A stretch of DNA of 64,000 nt from Piscinibacter lacus (GTDB lineage: Bacteria > Pseudomonadota > Gammaproteobacteria > Burkholderiales > Burkholderiaceae_C), in the NCBI RefSeq assembly GCF_016735685.1, contig NZ_JAERRA010000001.1, forward strand, positions 1,550,001-1,614,000, given 5' to 3'. Numbering within the stretch: the stretch's first letter is position 1; the number at the start of each line of letters is the position of its first letter. The notes under the pieces are model-generated. The model had not been told where the DNA came from. It saw nothing but the letters and a program-made list of their open reading frames with translations, and searched no databases. A program made the translations under genes and the position numbers. Below, one piece after another: positions 27,317 through 35,417 of the stretch.

Positions 27317-28225
27317 ATGAAGCAGCCCCTGACCCCTGCCATCCGCCGCTGGATCGCTGAACAGGCCGCCGCCGGCCACAGCATCGCCACCCTGCAAGCC
27401 GCGATGGAGCAGACCGGCTGGCAGCCCGAGACCGCGCGCGAGGCGCTCAAGGCCGTGCTGGGCGCGGCAGTGGTCGCCGGCCTGAAGCAGCTGGCCGAGG
27501 CGCCGGTGCCGGCGCCTGCACCGGCCGACCCGGACGGTCGCGCCGGCCCCGGCTTCAGCGGCACGCCCGGGGCGCTGCCCGAGCCGGCGCTGGAGGACGA
27601 TCCGCCCAGCCTCTGGGCCGGCGACCGCGAGGTCGGCGTGGTGGTGGCCATGCGCCAGCCGCGCATCGTCGTCTTCGAAGACCTGCTCGACGCGGCCGAG
27701 TGCGAGGAGATCATCGCCCGCGCCCGCGACCGCCTGGCCCGCTCGCACACCGTGGCTGTGGCCACCGGCGACAGCGAGGTCAATGCCGCGCGCACCAGCG
27801 AGGGCATGTTCTTCGGCCGCGGCGAGCATCCGGTCTGCGCCCGCATCGAGGCGCGGCTGGCCGCCCTGCTGCGCTGGCCGGTCGAGCGCGGCGAGGGCTT
27901 GCAGGTGCTGCGCTATGCGCCGGGCGCACAGTACAAGCCGCACTACGACTATTTCGACCCCGCCCAGCCCGGCACGCCGGGCATCCTCAAGCGCGGAGGC
28001 CAGCGCCTGGCCACGGTGGTGATGTACCTCAACACGCCGACCCGCGGCGGCGCGACCACCTTCCCCGATGTGAAGCTCCAGGTGGCGCCGCGCCGCGGCC
28101 ATGCCGTCTTCTTCAGCTACGACCGGCCGCATCCCGCCACCCAGACCCTGCACGGCGGCGCGCCGGTGCTTGAAGGCGAGAAATGGGTGGCGACCAAGTG
28201 GCTGCGCGCGGGCCGCTTCGACTGA
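27317..28225 (+). CDS. Prolyl 4-hydroxylase-like 2-oxoglutarate/Fe(II) dioxygenase
   Basis: Probable Fe(II)- and 2-oxoglutarate-dependent oxygenase of the P4Hc domain family. 302 residues: an N-terminal helical region (1-60) with LTPAIRRWIAEQAAAGHS, a Pro/Ala-rich linker (62-95), then the catalytic jelly-roll (about 115-300). Iron ligands His209, Asp211 (HYDYFD) and His279 and the 2-oxoglutarate-binding Lys289 are all present, so it should be active. The substrate is unknown; bacterial relatives hydroxylate EF-Tu or other peptidyl prolines. 32 nt after yaaA, probably co-transcribed. Confidence 0.88.
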   Translation: MKQPLTPAIRRWIAEQAAAGHSIATLQAAMEQTGWQPETAREALKAVLGAAVVAGLKQLAEAPVPAPAPADPDGRAGPGFSGTPGALPEPALEDDPPSLWAGDREVGVVVAMRQPRIVVFEDLLDAAECEEIIARARDRLARSHTVAVATGDSEVNAARTSEGMFFGRGEHPVCARIEARLAALLRWPVERGEGLQVLRYAPGAQYKPHYDYFDPAQPGTPGILKRGGQRLATVVMYLNTPTRGGATTFPDVKLQVAPRRGHAVFFSYDRPHPATQTLHGGAPVLEGEKWVATKWLRAGRFD

Positions 28226-28312
28226 AGCGCCGGGCGCCGGCCTGAACGCCCCCGGCTTCGTCCCCACGGCCGGGCTCGCTCCTTGCGGGTGGGCCGCAAC
28301 AGACCCTGTCAT

Positions 28313-28351
28313 GCCCGGGCCTTGCCGCGCGGGCAAGCTGCCGGCCCGGGC
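28313..28351 (+). other. Nested hairpin in the leader of the Pat-type gene
   Basis: Outer stem GCCCGGGCC / GGCCCGGGC (28313-28321, 28343-28351) encloses an inner stem CTTGCC / GGCAAG (28321-28326, 28332-28337). It ends 21 nt before the ATG at 28373. It may end the yaaA-hydroxylase transcript (no T-run) or affect translation of the next gene. Confidence 0.5.
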
Positions 28352-28372
28352 CCCGACCCCCCCGCCCGCACC

Positions 28373-31072
28373 ATGACCATCCGCAACCTCGACAAGCTGC
28401 TCCATCCGCGTTCGGTGCTGCTGATCGGGCCGCTGGCCGATGCCGCCCCGGCCGGCCCCGAGACCCGCCATGCCCGCAGCCTGTGGCGCAATCTGCGCAG
28501 CGGCGGCTTCCGCGGCCCCTGCCTGGCCCTGGACCCGGCCGGCGGCCTGCTCGATGGCCAGCCCCTGCCGAGCCAGCTGGAGGATCTGCCCGCCGGCCTG
28601 GACCTGGCCCTGCTGTGCACCCCGCCCGCCGAGCTGGCCGACTGGGTGCGCGCCCTCGGCGCACGCGGCACCCGGGCGGTGATCGTCAGCGGCGGCAACC
28701 CCAGCCCGGCTCAGCGCCAGGCCGCGCTGGAGGCGGCCCGGCCGCATCAGCTCCGCCTGCTCGGCCCCAACGGCCTGGGCCTGCAATCGCCGGCCCTGGG
28801 CCTGAATGCGAGTGCCGCCCCCACCCAGGCGCTGCCGGGGCACATCGCCTTCATCTCGCAGTCCGGCACCCTGGTCAGCGCGATGCTGGACTGGGCCAAG
28901 TCGCGCAACTTCGGCTTCTCGCACCTGGTGTCGATCGGCGAGCGCATGGATGTGGATGCCGCCGACTTGCTGGACCAGTTCGCCATCGAGGGCCGCACCC
29001 GCGCCATCCTGCTCTACCTGGAATCCATCGACCAGCCGCGCAAGTTCATGTCGGCCGCGCGGGCGGCTGCGCGCGGCAAGCCGGTGATCGTCGTCAAGGC
29101 CGGCCGCAGCCCGGCCGGGCAGCAGGCGGCGATCTCGCACACCGGCCAGCTCAGCGGGGCCGACATCGTCTTCGATGCCGCCATCCGCCGCGCCGGCATG
29201 CTGCGGGTCGACACGCTGCAAGAGCTCTTCCTGGCCGCGCAGACCCTGTCGCAGCTTCACGGCCACCTGCGCGAGCGGCTGACCGTGCTGACCAATGGCG
29301 GCGGGGCCGGCGTGATCGCCGCCGATGCAGCCGAGCGGCACGGCGTGCCGCTGCATGCGCCGGATGCCGCGCTGCACGCGCGCCTGGCGCCGCTGCTGCC
29401 GGCGGGGGCGGGCCTCGGCAACCCGGTCGATCTCGGCTCGGATGCGGACGCTGCCCGCCAGGCCGCGGCGCTTGAGGCCCTGCTCGACGATCCCGAGACC
29501 GGCTCCGTGCTGCTTCTGCATGCCCCGGCGGCCGGCATCGACGCCACCGCCCTGGCCGAGGCCCTGCTGCAAGCGGCGCGCCGCCACCCGGGCCGTGTGC
29601 TGGGCTGCTGGCTGGGCGGCACGGCGATGGACGAGGCGCGCTCGCGCTTCACCGCCGCCGGCATCCCCGACCATGCGACGCCCGAGGATGCGGTGCGCGC
29701 CCTGGCCATGCTGCGCACCTGGCGCGAGAACCAGGCGGCGCTGATCGAGACGCCTGGCCTGGTGCAGATCGCTGCGCCGCAGCGCGAGCGCGCGCAGGCC
29801 GTGATCGACCGTGCCCTGGCCGAGGGCCGCGAGCTGCTCGACGACGAGGAGGCCATGGCCTTGCTGCAGGCCTATGGCGTGGCCGTCGTCGCCACGCGGC
29901 GCGTCGCGCCCGAGGTGGGCGCGGTGCTGGCCGCGGCGCAGTCCATCGGCTACCCGGTGGTGCTGAAGATTGCCTCGCGCGACATCGTGCACAAGTCCGA
30001 CGTCGGTGGCGTGGTGCTGGGCCTGCACGATCCGCAGGAGCTGGAGGCCGCCGTGGCGGCGCTGCTCGGTCGGGTGCGGGCGCGGGCGCCGCAGGCCCGC
30101 ATCGATGCGCTGACCGTGCAGGCCATGGTGCGGCGGCCGCATGCGCAGGAGCTGATCGTCGGCGCCAGCATCGACCCGCTGTTCGGCCCGGTGCTGCTCT
30201 TCGGCGCCGGCGGCACGGCGGTCGAGGTGCTGGCCGACCGCGCCGTGGCGCTGCCACCGCTCAATCGCGCGCTGGCTGCCGACCTGGTGCGGCGCACCCG
30301 GGTCGCGCGCCTGCTGGCCGGCTACCGCGACCATCCGCCCGCCCGGCTGGAGGCGGTCTACGACACCCTGATCGCCGTGGCCCGCCTGGTGGCCGAGCTG
30401 CCGGCCCTGGCCGAGCTGGACCTGAATCCGGTGCTGGCCGATGCCGACGGCGCCCTGGCGGTGGATGTGCGGGTGCGCCTTTCCGCCGCCCGGCCCGGCG
30501 GCCGGGAGCATTTCGCGATCCGGCCCTATCCGAGCGCGTGGGTGCAGACGGTTGCCTGGCGCGGCCGGAACCTCGTCGTGCGCCCGATCCGGCCCGAGGA
30601 CGAGGCCGCGCACAGCGACTTCATCCAGAGCCTGGACCCGACCGACCGCCGCATGCGCTTCTTCAGCACGCGGCGCAGCGCCTTCGCGCATGTCGAGCTG
30701 GCGCGGATGACGCAGATCGACTACGCGCGGGAGATGGCCTTCATCGCCAGCACCGACCCCGATCCGGCCAGGGCCCAGACCCTGGGCGTCGTGCGCGCCA
30801 TCACCGACCCGGACAACCAGGCGGCCGAATACGCCATCGTCATCCGATCCGAGCTGAAGGGCACGGGCCTGGGCCGGCTGCTGATGATGCGCATCATCGA
30901 CTACGTGCGCAGCCGCGGCACGCGGCGCATCGTCGGCGAGGTGCTGCGCGAGAACCGGCCCATGCTCAAGCTGCTGGCGCAGCTCGGCTTCCAGGCCGAG
31001 CACGATCCCGACGACGAGGATCTGATGCGTGTCCGCCTGGAACTGGACGGCCCTGCGGCCCCGGCGCCCTGA
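28373..31072 (+). CDS. Pat-type protein lysine acetyltransferase (acyl-CoA synthetase-like + GNAT)
   Basis: 899 residues with the order of Pat/PatZ enzymes (E. coli PatZ 886): CoA-binding Rossmann domain (about 1-130), succinyl-CoA-ligase-like domain (about 140-460, with SHTGQLSGADIVFDAA), ATP-grasp-5 domain (about 485-705), and a C-terminal GNAT domain (about 735-899) with acetyl-CoA loop SELKGTGLGRLLM. In enteric bacteria Pat acetylates and inactivates acetyl-CoA synthetase; acs lies 12 kb downstream here. The N-terminal part is usually regulatory rather than catalytic. No Shine-Dalgarno is visible before the ATG, which follows a C-run; an upstream TTG at 28283 is a weaker alternative. Confidence 0.88.
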   Translation: MTIRNLDKLLHPRSVLLIGPLADAAPAGPETRHARSLWRNLRSGGFRGPCLALDPAGGLLDGQPLPSQLEDLPAGLDLALLCTPPAELADWVRALGARGTRAVIVSGGNPSPAQRQAALEAARPHQLRLLGPNGLGLQSPALGLNASAAPTQALPGHIAFISQSGTLVSAMLDWAKSRNFGFSHLVSIGERMDVDAADLLDQFAIEGRTRAILLYLESIDQPRKFMSAARAAARGKPVIVVKAGRSPAGQQAAISHTGQLSGADIVFDAAIRRAGMLRVDTLQELFLAAQTLSQLHGHLRERLTVLTNGGGAGVIAADAAERHGVPLHAPDAALHARLAPLLPAGAGLGNPVDLGSDADAARQAAALEALLDDPETGSVLLLHAPAAGIDATALAEALLQAARRHPGRVLGCWLGGTAMDEARSRFTAAGIPDHATPEDAVRALAMLRTWRENQAALIETPGLVQIAAPQRERAQAVIDRALAEGRELLDDEEAMALLQAYGVAVVATRRVAPEVGAVLAAAQSIGYPVVLKIASRDIVHKSDVGGVVLGLHDPQELEAAVAALLGRVRARAPQARIDALTVQAMVRRPHAQELIVGASIDPLFGPVLLFGAGGTAVEVLADRAVALPPLNRALAADLVRRTRVARLLAGYRDHPPARLEAVYDTLIAVARLVAELPALAELDLNPVLADADGALAVDVRVRLSAARPGGREHFAIRPYPSAWVQTVAWRGRNLVVRPIRPEDEAAHSDFIQSLDPTDRRMRFFSTRRSAFAHVELARMTQIDYAREMAFIASTDPDPARAQTLGVVRAITDPDNQAAEYAIVIRSELKGTGLGRLLMMRIIDYVRSRGTRRIVGEVLRENRPMLKLLAQLGFQAEHDPDDEDLMRVRLELDGPAAPAP

Positions 31073-31103
31073 ACTTGGAGCGAGCCGCGGGCCGGCGTAC
31101 CCG

Positions 31104-31139
31104 GGAGGCCATTGCCTGTTTCAATCGCCGCCTTTTTTT
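31104..31139 (+). terminator. Likely terminator after the Pat-type gene
   Basis: An 11-position stem with two mismatches (31104-31114 with 31122-31132), 7-nt loop, followed directly by seven T (31133-31139). Confidence 0.6.
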
Positions 31140-31232
31140 CTATCCATCGCGGCAATGCTGCGGCGCAGCTACGATTCGTCGGGTGGGGTTTTTAGTCAAC
31201 CCGCTTTCACCACCCATCCACCGGAAATCCTC

Positions 31233-31796
31233 ATGTCCCTGATCAACACCCCCGTTCAGCCCTTCAAGACCCAGGCCTTCCACAACGGCAAGTTCATCAC
31301 CGTCACCGAGGAAAGCCTCAAGGGCAAGTGGTCGGTCCTGATCTTCATGCCGGCGGCCTTCACCTTCAACTGCCCGACCGAGATCGAGGACGCTGCCGAC
31401 AACTACGCCGCCTTCCAGGCCGCGGGCGCCGAGGTCTACATCGTCACCACCGACACGCACTTCTCGCACAAGGTGTGGCACGAGACCTCGCCGGCCGTCG
31501 GCAAGGCCAAGTTCCCGCTGGTCGGCGACCCGGCCCATGTGCTGAGCAAGGCCTTCGACGTGCTGATCCCGGAAGACGGCCTGGCCTACCGCGGCACCTT
31601 CGTGATCAACCCGGACGGCATCATCAAGACCGCCGAAGTCCACAGCAACGAGATCGCCCGCGACGTGGCCGAGACCCTGCGCAAGCTGAAGGCCGCCCAG
31701 TACACCGCCGCCAACCCCGGCCAGGTCTGCCCGGCCAAGTGGAAGGAAGGCGCCAAGACCCTGACGCCTTCGCTGGACCTCGTCGGCAAGATCTGA
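31233..31796 (+). CDS. ahpC: Alkyl hydroperoxide reductase subunit C (peroxiredoxin)
   Basis: Typical 2-Cys peroxiredoxin that reduces H2O2 and organic peroxides; main scavenger of endogenous H2O2 in many bacteria. 187 residues (E. coli 187). Peroxidatic Cys47 lies in [16 protein letters not shown] and the resolving Cys in [10 protein letters not shown] near the C-terminus. The usual YPADFTFVCPTE motif here reads [12 protein letters not shown], a small variation. ATG at 31233 follows only a weak GGAA. AhpF, its reductase, is encoded after a 214-nt spacer with three strong hairpins. Confidence 0.97.
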   Translation: MSLINTPVQPFKTQAFHNGKFITVTEESLKGKWSVLIFMPAAFTFNCPTEIEDAADNYAAFQAAGAEVYIVTTDTHFSHKVWHETSPAVGKAKFPLVGDPAHVLSKAFDVLIPEDGLAYRGTFVINPDGIIKTAEVHSNEIARDVAETLRKLKAAQYTAANPGQVCPAKWKEGAKTLTPSLDLVGKI

Positions 31797-31806
31797 TGCG
31801 GGCCGT

Positions 31807-31950
31807 CCCCCTGCCTGCGCAGGGGGGCCGTCTCGGCCAGGCCCGAAGCCTCCGGTTTCGGGCCCGACGCAAGCGGCAGCAGAGGTCGACGGTCTCGCTG
31901 CCCCTCCCAAGCCCGGCCCGGTGCCCCTCCCGGGGCGCTCGGCCGGGCTT
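31807..31950 (+). promoter_or_regulatory. Three hairpins between ahpC and ahpF
   Basis: Hairpin 1: CCCCCTGC / GCAGGGGG (31807-31814, 31819-31826). Hairpin 2: GGCCCGAA / TTCGGGCC (31840-31847, 31857-31864). Hairpin 3: AAGCCCGGCC / GGCCGGGCTT (31909-31918, 31941-31950) with inner stem GCCCC / GGGGC. None has a long T-run. Such structures could partly terminate or protect the ahpC message so that AhpC exceeds AhpF. Confidence 0.65.
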
Positions 31951-32010
31951 GCCGTTTCCGAATGTTCATCGACCTCGCCCCCGTGGCGCGGGTCTTCAAG
32001 GAGAACCACG

Positions 32011-33576
32011 ATGTTGGACGCCCAACTGACCGCTCAGCTTCAGGCCTACCTCGAACGGGTCACGCAGCCGTTCGAGATCGTGTCCAGCCTGGACGACAGC
32101 GCCGGTGCGCAGGAAATGCGCGAGCTGATCGAACAGGTCGCTGCCCTGTCGGACAAGATCAGCCTGCGCCATGACGGCCAGGCCACGCGCAAGCCGTCCT
32201 TCCGCCTGAATCGCATCGGCCAGGACATGGGCGTCGAGTTCGCCGCCGTGCCCATGGGCCACGAGTTCACCTCGCTGGTGCTGGCCCTGCTGTGGGTGGG
32301 CGGCCATCCGCCCAAGGTCGAGCCCGAGGTGATCGAACAGATCCGCGCGCTGGACGGCGACTTCCGCTTCGAAGTCTTCATGTCCCTTTCGTGCCACAAC
32401 TGCCCGGACGTCGTGCAGGCGCTGACGCTGATGGCCGTGCTCAATCCCAAGGTGCGCACGGTGGTGGTCGACGGCGCGCTCTTCCAGGCCGAGATGGAGG
32501 AACGCCAGGTCATGGCGGTGCCGACCGTGCTGCTCAACGGCAAGCCCTTCGGCAGCGGGCGCATGGGCCTGGAGGAAATCCTTGCCAAGGTCGACACCGG
32601 CGCGGCGGCCCGCGAAGCGGCCAAGCTCAGCGAGCAAGCGCCCTATGAGGTGCTGGTGGTGGGGGGCGGCCCGGCCGGCGCGGCCGCGGCCGTGTATGCG
32701 GCCCGCAAGGGCATCCGCACCGGCGTGGTGGCCGAGCGCTTCGGCGGCCAGACGCTCGACACCCTGGCCATCGAGAACTACATCTCGGTGCTGGAGACCG
32801 ACGGCCCGAAGTTCGCCGCCGCGCTGGAACAGCATGTGCGCGCCTACGAGGTCGAGATCATGAACGGCCAGCGCGTCGAGCAGCTCAGCCCGGCGTCCGA
32901 GCCCGGCGGCCTGATCGGCGTGAAGCTGGCCAATGGCGCCGAGCTGAAGGCTCGCAGCCTGATCCTGTCGACCGGCGCGCGCTGGCGCAATGTCAACGTG
33001 CCGGGCGAGGACGAATACCGCAACCGCGGCGTGGCCTACTGCCCGCACTGTGACGGCCCGCTGTTCAAGGGCAAGAAGGTCGCGGTGATCGGCGGCGGCA
33101 ACTCGGGCGTCGAGGCGGCCATCGACCTGGCCGGCCTGGTCCAGCACGTCACGCTCATCGAGTTTGCTGAGCAACTGCGTGCCGATGCGGTGCTGGTGCG
33201 CAAGCTCGAAAGCCTGCCCAATGTGAGCATCGTCAAGCATGCCCAGACCACCGAGATCCACGGCGACGGCAAGAAGGTCACCGCGCTCAGCTACACCGAC
33301 CGCGGCACCGGAAAGGCCCACACCGTGGAGCTGGCCGGCGTCTTCGTGCAGATCGGCCTGGTGCCCAACACCGAATGGCTCAAGGGCACGGTCGAGCTGA
33401 GCCGCTACGGCGAGATCCTCGTCGACCCGCGCGGCGCGACCTCGGTGCCCGGCGTGTTCGCGGCCGGCGACGCGACCACCGTGCCCTACAAGCAGATCAT
33501 CATCGCGACCGGCGATGGCGCGAAGGCGGCCCTGGGCGCCTTCGACTACCTGATCCGCGGCGGCGCGGCGCACTGA
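32011..33576 (+). CDS. ahpF: Alkyl hydroperoxide reductase subunit F
   Basis: NADH-dependent flavoprotein disulphide reductase that recharges AhpC. 521 residues, the same as in E. coli. N-terminal tandem thioredoxin-like fold with redox pair Cys128/Cys131 (SLSCHNCPD); FAD motif [21 protein letters not shown] motif [17 protein letters not shown] between; second redox pair in [11 protein letters not shown]-terminal [15 protein letters not shown] binds FAD. ATG at 32011 has AAGGAGAA 6-8 nt upstream. The gene ends at a strong bidirectional terminator. Confidence 0.97.
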   Translation: MLDAQLTAQLQAYLERVTQPFEIVSSLDDSAGAQEMRELIEQVAALSDKISLRHDGQATRKPSFRLNRIGQDMGVEFAAVPMGHEFTSLVLALLWVGGHPPKVEPEVIEQIRALDGDFRFEVFMSLSCHNCPDVVQALTLMAVLNPKVRTVVVDGALFQAEMEERQVMAVPTVLLNGKPFGSGRMGLEEILAKVDTGAAAREAAKLSEQAPYEVLVVGGGPAGAAAAVYAARKGIRTGVVAERFGGQTLDTLAIENYISVLETDGPKFAAALEQHVRAYEVEIMNGQRVEQLSPASEPGGLIGVKLANGAELKARSLILSTGARWRNVNVPGEDEYRNRGVAYCPHCDGPLFKGKKVAVIGGGNSGVEAAIDLAGLVQHVTLIEFAEQLRADAVLVRKLESLPNVSIVKHAQTTEIHGDGKKVTALSYTDRGTGKAHTVELAGVFVQIGLVPNTEWLKGTVELSRYGEILVDPRGATSVPGVFAAGDATTVPYKQIIIATGDGAKAALGAFDYLIRGGAAH

Positions 33577-33618
33577 AGCGGAGCCGCCGGTCGGCCCCTG
33601 CGGCCGGCTGGCAGCCCA

Positions 33619-33656
33619 TGAAAAAGGCCCGGGGGCGCAAGCCCCCGGGCCTTTGG
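33619..33656. terminator. Strong bidirectional terminator between ahpF and fumA
   Basis: Perfect 14-bp stem (33623-33636 with 33641-33654) with a GCAA tetraloop. CCTTT on the right and an A-run on the left serve both convergent genes. Confidence 0.88.
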
Positions 33657-33671
33657 CTTGTTGCGCCGGCT

Positions 33672-35216
33672 TCAGCCTGCCGCGACCGTGATGCCCTTGA
33701 ACTCGCCGGTCGCAATCTTCTCCTGCCAGGTCTTAGGGCCGGTGATGTGGGCGCTGGTGCCGCCGGCGTCCACGGCCACCGTCACCGGCATGTCGACCAC
33801 ATCGAATTCGTAGATGGCTTCCATGCCGAGGTCGGCGAAGCCGACCACGGTGGCCGCCTTGATCGCCTTGCTCACCAGGTAGGCGCTGCCGCCGACGGCC
33901 ATCAGGTAGGCACTGCCGTGCTTCTTGATGGATTCGATCGCGACCGGGCCGCGCTCGGCCTTGCCTACCATGGCGATCAGGCCGGTCTCGGCCAGCATCA
34001 TCTCGGTGAACTTGTCCATGCGGGTGGCGGTGGTCGGGCCGGCCGGGCCGACCACCTCATCGCGCACCGGATCGACCGGGCCGACGTAGTAGATGACGCG
34101 GTTGCGGAAGTCCACCGGCAGCTTCTCGCCCTTGGCCAGCATGTCGGCGATGCGCTTGTGCGCGGCATCGCGGCCGGTGAGCATCTTGCCGTTGAGCAGC
34201 AGGGTGTCGCCGGGCTTCCAGCTCGCGACTTCCTCCTTGCTCAGGGTGTTCAGGTCGACGCGCTTGCTCTTGTTGTAGTCGGGCGCCCACTTCACGTCGG
34301 GCCACAGGTCCAGGCTCGGCGGCTCGACATAGGCCGGGCCGCTGCCGTCCAGCACGAAGTGCGCATGGCGGGTGGCGGCGCAGTTCGGAATCATCGCGAC
34401 CGGCTTGCTGGCCGCATGGGTGGGGTAGGTGGCGATCTTGACGTCGAGCACCGTGGTCAGGCCGCCCAGGCCCTGGGCGCCGATGCCCAGGGCATTGACC
34501 TTCTCGTAGAGCTCAATGCGCAGTTCTTCCAGCTTGTTCTGCGGGCCGCGGGCGAGCAGGTCGAACATGTCGATCGGCTCCATCAGCACCTCCTTGGCCA
34601 GCAGCATGGCCTTCTCGGCGGTGCCGCCGACGCCGATGCCCAGCATGCCCGGCGGGCACCAGCCGGCGCCCATGGTCGGCACGGTCTTGAGCACCCAGTC
34701 GACCAGGTTGTCGCTGGGGTTCATCATGATGAACTTGCTCTTGTTCTCGCTGCCGCCGCCCTTGGCGGCCACGGTCACGTCCACCGTGTCGCCCGGCACC
34801 ACGCTCATGTGGATGACGGCCGGCGTGTTGTCCTTGGTGTTCTTGCGCTCGAAGATCGGATCGTTGAGCACCGAGGCGCGCAGCATGTTGTCGGCATTCA
34901 GGTAGCCGCGGCGCACGCCTTCGTTGACGGCGTCCTCGATCGAGCCCTTGAAGCCCTCCCAGCGCACGTCCATGCCGATCTTCAGGAAGACATTGACGAT
35001 GCCGGTGTCCTGGCAGATCGGGCGCCGGCCCTCGGCGCACATCTTCGAGTTGGTCAGGATCTGGGCGATCGCGTCCTTGGCCGCCGGCGAGGCTTCGCGC
35101 TGGTAGGCGCGGGCCAGGTGCTCAATGTAGTCCGCCGGGTGGTAGTAGCTGATGTACTGCAGGGCGGCAGCGACGGATTCGACGAGGTCGTCGTGGCGGA
35201 TGGTGGGGCTCGGCAT
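33672..35216 (-). CDS. fumA: Class I fumarate hydratase
   Basis: [4Fe-4S]-dependent fumarase of the TCA cycle, oxidant-sensitive, unlike class II FumC. 514 residues, within the class I range (about 500-550), with both the alpha- and beta-type domains on one chain. Cluster cysteines are likely those in CQDTGIVNVFLK, WCPPGMLGIGVGG and PNCAATRHAHF. The C-terminal part carries GRDAAHKRI and VGPAGPTTATRMD. Although the frame stays open far upstream, ATG at 35216 gives the family start (HDDLVESVAAALQYISYYHP). Divergent from the mrp operon across an inverted repeat. Confidence 0.95.
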   Translation of the reverse strand: MPSPTIRHDDLVESVAAALQYISYYHPADYIEHLARAYQREASPAAKDAIAQILTNSKMCAEGRRPICQDTGIVNVFLKIGMDVRWEGFKGSIEDAVNEGVRRGYLNADNMLRASVLNDPIFERKNTKDNTPAVIHMSVVPGDTVDVTVAAKGGGSENKSKFIMMNPSDNLVDWVLKTVPTMGAGWCPPGMLGIGVGGTAEKAMLLAKEVLMEPIDMFDLLARGPQNKLEELRIELYEKVNALGIGAQGLGGLTTVLDVKIATYPTHAASKPVAMIPNCAATRHAHFVLDGSGPAYVEPPSLDLWPDVKWAPDYNKSKRVDLNTLSKEEVASWKPGDTLLLNGKMLTGRDAAHKRIADMLAKGEKLPVDFRNRVIYYVGPVDPVRDEVVGPAGPTTATRMDKFTEMMLAETGLIAMVGKAERGPVAIESIKKHGSAYLMAVGGSAYLVSKAIKAATVVGFADLGMEAIYEFDVVDMPVTVAVDAGGTSAHITGPKTWQEKIATGEFKGITVAAG

Positions 35217-35295
35217 GGGACACCTGGCGGGGAGGGAACCGGGGCGGACAACGCGGCACATACCGCCGCAAGGCGGAGCGGTCCGGGCAGCTCGA

Positions 35296-35352
35296 CAGTT
35301 TAGCCAGCGAGTTCCCGGCCCAAGGCTTGCGTAAGAGGGCTGGCCTAAACTG
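35296..35352. promoter_or_regulatory. Divergent fumA/mrpA promoter region with mirrored repeat
   Basis: CAGTTTAGCCAG (35296-35307) and CTGGCCTAAACTG (35340-35352) are inverted copies with a one-base difference. Each carries a TAAACT hexamer pointing outward: leftward at 35298-35303 for fumA (81 nt before its ATG) and rightward at 35346-35351 for mrpA (66 nt before its ATG). They may be paired -10 boxes or an operator. No good -35 boxes are seen. Confidence 0.5.
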
Positions 35353-35417
35353 CCTCGCAGTCCCGGGCTCTTGCCCTGTCCCCACGAACACGCTTCCCGT
35401 CGCGCGCCTCGCCCCGG

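Noticed and set aside
28240..28300. Second copy of the palindromic element found in hrpA
   Set aside because: The reverse complement shares short GC-rich words such as GGAGCGAG and GTGGGG, but not the order or the long C/G-run core.
31140..31232. OxyR operator upstream of ahpC
   Set aside because: One CTAT is present but the four-part ATAG/CTAT spacing is not; I could not align a convincing site.
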